The notes under the pieces were generated by a model that saw only the letters and a program-made list of their open reading frames with translations, was not told where the DNA came from and did not search any database. Of a stretch of 64,000 bases of DNA, positions 61,898-64,000 are shown in pieces. How positions within the stretch are numbered: the first letter of the stretch is position 1; each line of letters begins with the position of its first letter. This DNA is from Halorubrum saccharovorum DSM 1137. Lineage in GTDB: Archaea > Halobacteriota > Halobacteria > Halobacteriales > Haloferacaceae. Location: contig NZ_AOJE01000010.1 in assembly GCF_000337915.1 (NCBI RefSeq), forward strand, positions 159,653 through 223,652. The letters are read 5' to 3'. Both the position numbers and the translations under genes were made by a program.

Positions 61898-62223
61898 GCG
61901 GGGAGCGAAGCGAATCGGACGGCGACGACGGGAACGGCGAGCACGCCGATCCCCTCGACGCGGCGGGCGTCGATCCGGCCGTCCCCGAGTCGGCCGCGGA
62001 CGCTGCGGGGGAGGCGTTCGCGGAGGACGACGAGGTCCGCGCGTTCCTCCGCGAGGTCGCCGCCGACGTGCGCGGCGACAGCTCCGAGAGCAAACAGCTC
62101 TCGGCGATCCTCTACCGCGTGTCGGACCTGTACGACCCCGACGAGCAGACCTCGCCCGAGGAGATCTACCTGAACGTCCGGCACATCATGAAGATCAAAG
62201 AGCAGGGCGGGATCGAGCGCTGA
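61894..62223 (+). CDS. Conserved haloarchaeal hypothetical protein downstream of mrp
   Basis: The 109-residue protein has a long acidic disordered N-terminus (about 1-40) and a helical C-terminal part (VRAFLREVAADVRGDSSESKQLSAILYRVSDLYDPDEQTSPEEIYLNVRHIMKIKEQGG). No family is recognised. Its ATG overlaps the mrp stop (ATGA), implying coupled translation and a possible link to Fe-S delivery. Confidence 0.75.
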   Translation: MSGERSESDGDDGNGEHADPLDAAGVDPAVPESAADAAGEAFAEDDEVRAFLREVAADVRGDSSESKQLSAILYRVSDLYDPDEQTSPEEIYLNVRHIMKIKEQGGIER

Positions 62224-62247
62224 CCCGCGTCCGGGACCGCCCGCGAG

Positions 62248-62715
62248 TCACACCTCCTCTGCGAGCACCGTCTCGTCGCCGTGGCGAACTTCGACGCGCT
62301 CGGGGACCGGCGCCTCCGCGAACGCGACGACGACCTCGTAGGGATGCGTTTCGCCGACATCGGAGCACGGGCCGCCGTCCCAGTCGGGGTCGTCTTCGGT
62401 GGTCAGCCGGAGCAGTAGCCGGTCGGCGTCGAGGCTCGCCTCGATCAGATCGACGCGGTAGCAGTCTCGCGAGCCGCCGAACAACCATCCCCTGACGGTG
62501 AGGCGCGGCGGCCCGGCATCGAGCGCACGGAGCAGGATGACGGCGCCGTTCGGACTCGCCTCGTCGGGTTCGAACTCGCCGGTGTGTTCGCGGCGGAGCG
62601 TCACCTCGGCGCCGTCGACGGTTTCGGGGATCTCTCCCCACGGCGGCGTGGGGCAGCCGGCGAGCGAAGCGGTCGAGGCGGCGGCCGCGGTCGAGAGGAG
62701 GGCTCTGCGGCGCAT
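62248..62715 (-). CDS. Small Tat-like lipoprotein
   Basis: The 155-residue protein has a signal [25 protein letters not shown] with lipobox LAGC (Cys 21). The mature part is acidic and beta-like ([53 protein letters not shown]) with two cysteines (about 104 and 128) that may form a disulphide. Function is unknown. It is convergent with the mrp operon. Confidence 0.75.
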   Translation of the reverse strand: MRRRALLSTAAAASTASLAGCPTPPWGEIPETVDGAEVTLRREHTGEFEPDEASPNGAVILLRALDAGPPRLTVRGWLFGGSRDCYRVDLIEASLDADRLLLRLTTEDDPDWDGGPCSDVGETHPYEVVVAFAEAPVPERVEVRHGDETVLAEEV

Positions 62716-62811
62716 AGTGGAGAGCCGCTCGGCGGTCGTGGTAAGCCTTGTGTCAGTGCGATATCGACGATCGATCGTTTCATACTGATAGCACGTCTCA
62801 CGGTAACACAC

Positions 62812-63942
62812 ATGAGCGACGACCGGATTCCCGTGACCGTTCTCAGCGGGTACCTCGGCGCCGGGAAGACGACGATGGTGAACCACCTGCTCGCGAACCC
62901 TGGCGACAGGCGGATCGCCGTCATCCTCAACGACATGGGCGAGGTGAACGTCGACGCCGAACTCGTCGCGCGCGAGAACGACGAGGAGGGTATCGTCGAC
63001 CTCTCGAACGGCTGCATCTGCTGTCGACTCCAGGACGACCTGCTGAGCGAGGCCGCGGCGCTCGCCGAGTCACGGGAGTTCGACTATCTTCTCGTGGAGT
63101 CGTCTGGCATCTCCGAGCCGATTCCGGTCGCGCGGGCGTTCACTGAGGGGACCGACGAGTCCGAGATCGATCCGACCGAGCGCTTCCGGCTCGACACGAT
63201 GGTGACGGTGCTCGACACCTACGGCTTCTGGAAGGAGTTCGACGCGGGCGAGAGCCTACCGGGCGACGGGGAGTCGACCGAAGACCGCCCCCTCGCGGAC
63301 GTGCTCGTCGAGGGGATCGAGTTCTGCGACGTGCTCGTGTTGAACAAGACGGACATGGTCCCCGACGACGTGCTCGACGAGATCGAGTCGGTCGCCGACC
63401 GGCTCGGCCCGCGGGCGGAGCGGATCCGGACGAGCTACTCCGCGGTCGACCCCGGCGACGTGCTTGACACCGGTCGGTTCGACTTCGAGACGGCCAAGCG
63501 CTCGCCGGGGTGGAAGCGCGCGATCGCGGAGAGCGAGGGCGGTGGAGACGAGCTCGGACACGGGGACGAGGAGGCGGGACACGCCCACGACCACGCCGAC
63601 GGCGCCGCCGCGGCCCACGGCGTCGCCTCGTTCGTCTACCGCTCCGCCGACGCCCTCGACCCGGAGCCGTTCGCCGACTGGCTCGCCGACTGGGACGGCG
63701 CCGTCGTGCGGGCGAAGGGGGTCGCGAACGTCGCGGGCACGGACGAGGTCATCGGCGTGAGTCAGGCCGGCCCCTCGGTGCAGGCGGGGCCTATCGGCGA
63801 GTGGGGGGAGGGCGACGACCGCCGCACTCGGCTCGTGTTCATCGGTAGCGAGATGGACGAGGAGAGAATCCGCGGAGAGCTCGATGGGCTGGCGGCCTCT
63901 GACCCCGATGCGGTCGAGAGCGCGGACGCGTTCCCGATCTGA
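62812..63942 (+). CDS. CobW/COG0523 GTPase, zinc-chaperone type
   Basis: The 376-residue G3E GTPase has Walker A GYLGAGKT (13-20), the metal motif CICC (68-71), [11 protein letters not shown] and the NKTD specificity motif (VLNKTDMVP). Its C-terminal CobW_C domain starts near [15 protein letters not shown]. Between the two lies a His-rich loop ([22 protein letters not shown]), which suggests metal storage or sensing. Members deliver zinc or cobalt to target enzymes. ATG 62812 is the family start. Confidence 0.9.
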   Translation: MSDDRIPVTVLSGYLGAGKTTMVNHLLANPGDRRIAVILNDMGEVNVDAELVARENDEEGIVDLSNGCICCRLQDDLLSEAAALAESREFDYLLVESSGISEPIPVARAFTEGTDESEIDPTERFRLDTMVTVLDTYGFWKEFDAGESLPGDGESTEDRPLADVLVEGIEFCDVLVLNKTDMVPDDVLDEIESVADRLGPRAERIRTSYSAVDPGDVLDTGRFDFETAKRSPGWKRAIAESEGGGDELGHGDEEAGHAHDHADGAAAAHGVASFVYRSADALDPEPFADWLADWDGAVVRAKGVANVAGTDEVIGVSQAGPSVQAGPIGEWGEGDDRRTRLVFIGSEMDEERIRGELDGLAASDPDAVESADAFPI

Positions 63943-63966
63943 ACGGGCTCCACCCGCCGGTCCGAA

Positions 63967-64000
63967 TCAGATACCTAGCTCCGCCTGCAGGTCGTCCCAG
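63967..64000 (-). CDS. 3' end of an unidentified gene
   Basis: The last bases read on the minus strand as WDDLQAELGI followed by TGA (63967-63969). The residues look like the end of a helical protein, but only 10 codons are visible, so no identity can be given. Confidence 0.4.
   Translation of the reverse strand, partial: WDDLQAELGI

Overview
The window is ordinary chromosomal sequence from a halophilic archaeon, most likely a Halorubrum-like haloarchaeon. The signs are very high GC with C/G at third codon positions, strongly acidic proteins, TATA boxes about 26 bases upstream of start codons (leaderless genes), Tat-type lipoproteins, and archaeal signature genes: TFE, RfcL, RNA polymerase subunits D/N/K, Trm56, Mch, and mevalonate kinase with isopentenyl phosphate kinase. 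No 16S/23S gene, CRISPR array, transposase or complete mobile element is visible. The genus is an inference.

Layout. 1-6.2 kb: 5' part of a CDC48 AAA ATPase, a COG3199 NAD kinase, a 37-residue membrane peptide, a CinA-like protein, a lipoprotein, a DUF2110-tfe pair, and an M48-like protein that has lost its zinc site. 6.2-9.3 kb: a LOV-domain histidine kinase divergent from a two-domain KaiC-like ATPase, 74 bases apart. 9.3-25 kb: trm56, purC, a DUF47 protein, a Dna2-like nuclease-helicase, a PLP trans-sulfuration enzyme, mch, a PhoU/TrkA_C protein, an AlkA-type glycosylase, a 3-hydroxyacyl-CoA dehydrogenase/enoyl-CoA hydratase fusion and a methyltransferase. 25-34 kb: asd, an NhaC antiporter, a membrane protein/lipoprotein pair, a decayed Na+/Ca2+ exchanger, a membrane histidine kinase, tRNA-His, a 4x35-bp repeat, and a palindrome-rich non-coding stretch.

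34-48 kb: a CtaA-like protein, a polar amino-acid ABC transporter (SBP-permease-ATPase-permease), a lower-GC patch with DUF502 and AN1 zinc-finger proteins, an alcohol dehydrogenase, a soluble histidine kinase, rfcL, a DUF3006 + secreted MBL/lamin-tail pair, and a lower-GC secreted zincin with a degenerate second domain. 48-64 kb: tRNA-Pro, cbf5, cmk, an oxidoreductase, then the classic archaeal cluster tRNA-Ser-rps13-rps4-rps11-rpoD-tRNA-Leu-rpl18e-rpl13-rps9-rpoN-rpoK-eno-rps2, interrupted by two membrane-protein genes before mvk-ipk, then an Mrp ATPase and a CobW GTPase.

The genes are mostly housekeeping: translation and transcription (53-58 kb), isoprenoid lipid synthesis (mvk-ipk), nucleotide and amino-acid synthesis (purC, cmk, asd), DNA maintenance (rfcL, Dna2-like, AlkA) and beta-oxidation. 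The most interesting parts are the light/clock-like LOV kinase-KaiC pair, two proteins built on dead or duplicated metalloprotease folds, and an unusual density of short perfect tandem duplications (17-35 bp units) in non-conserved DNA and disordered protein tails.
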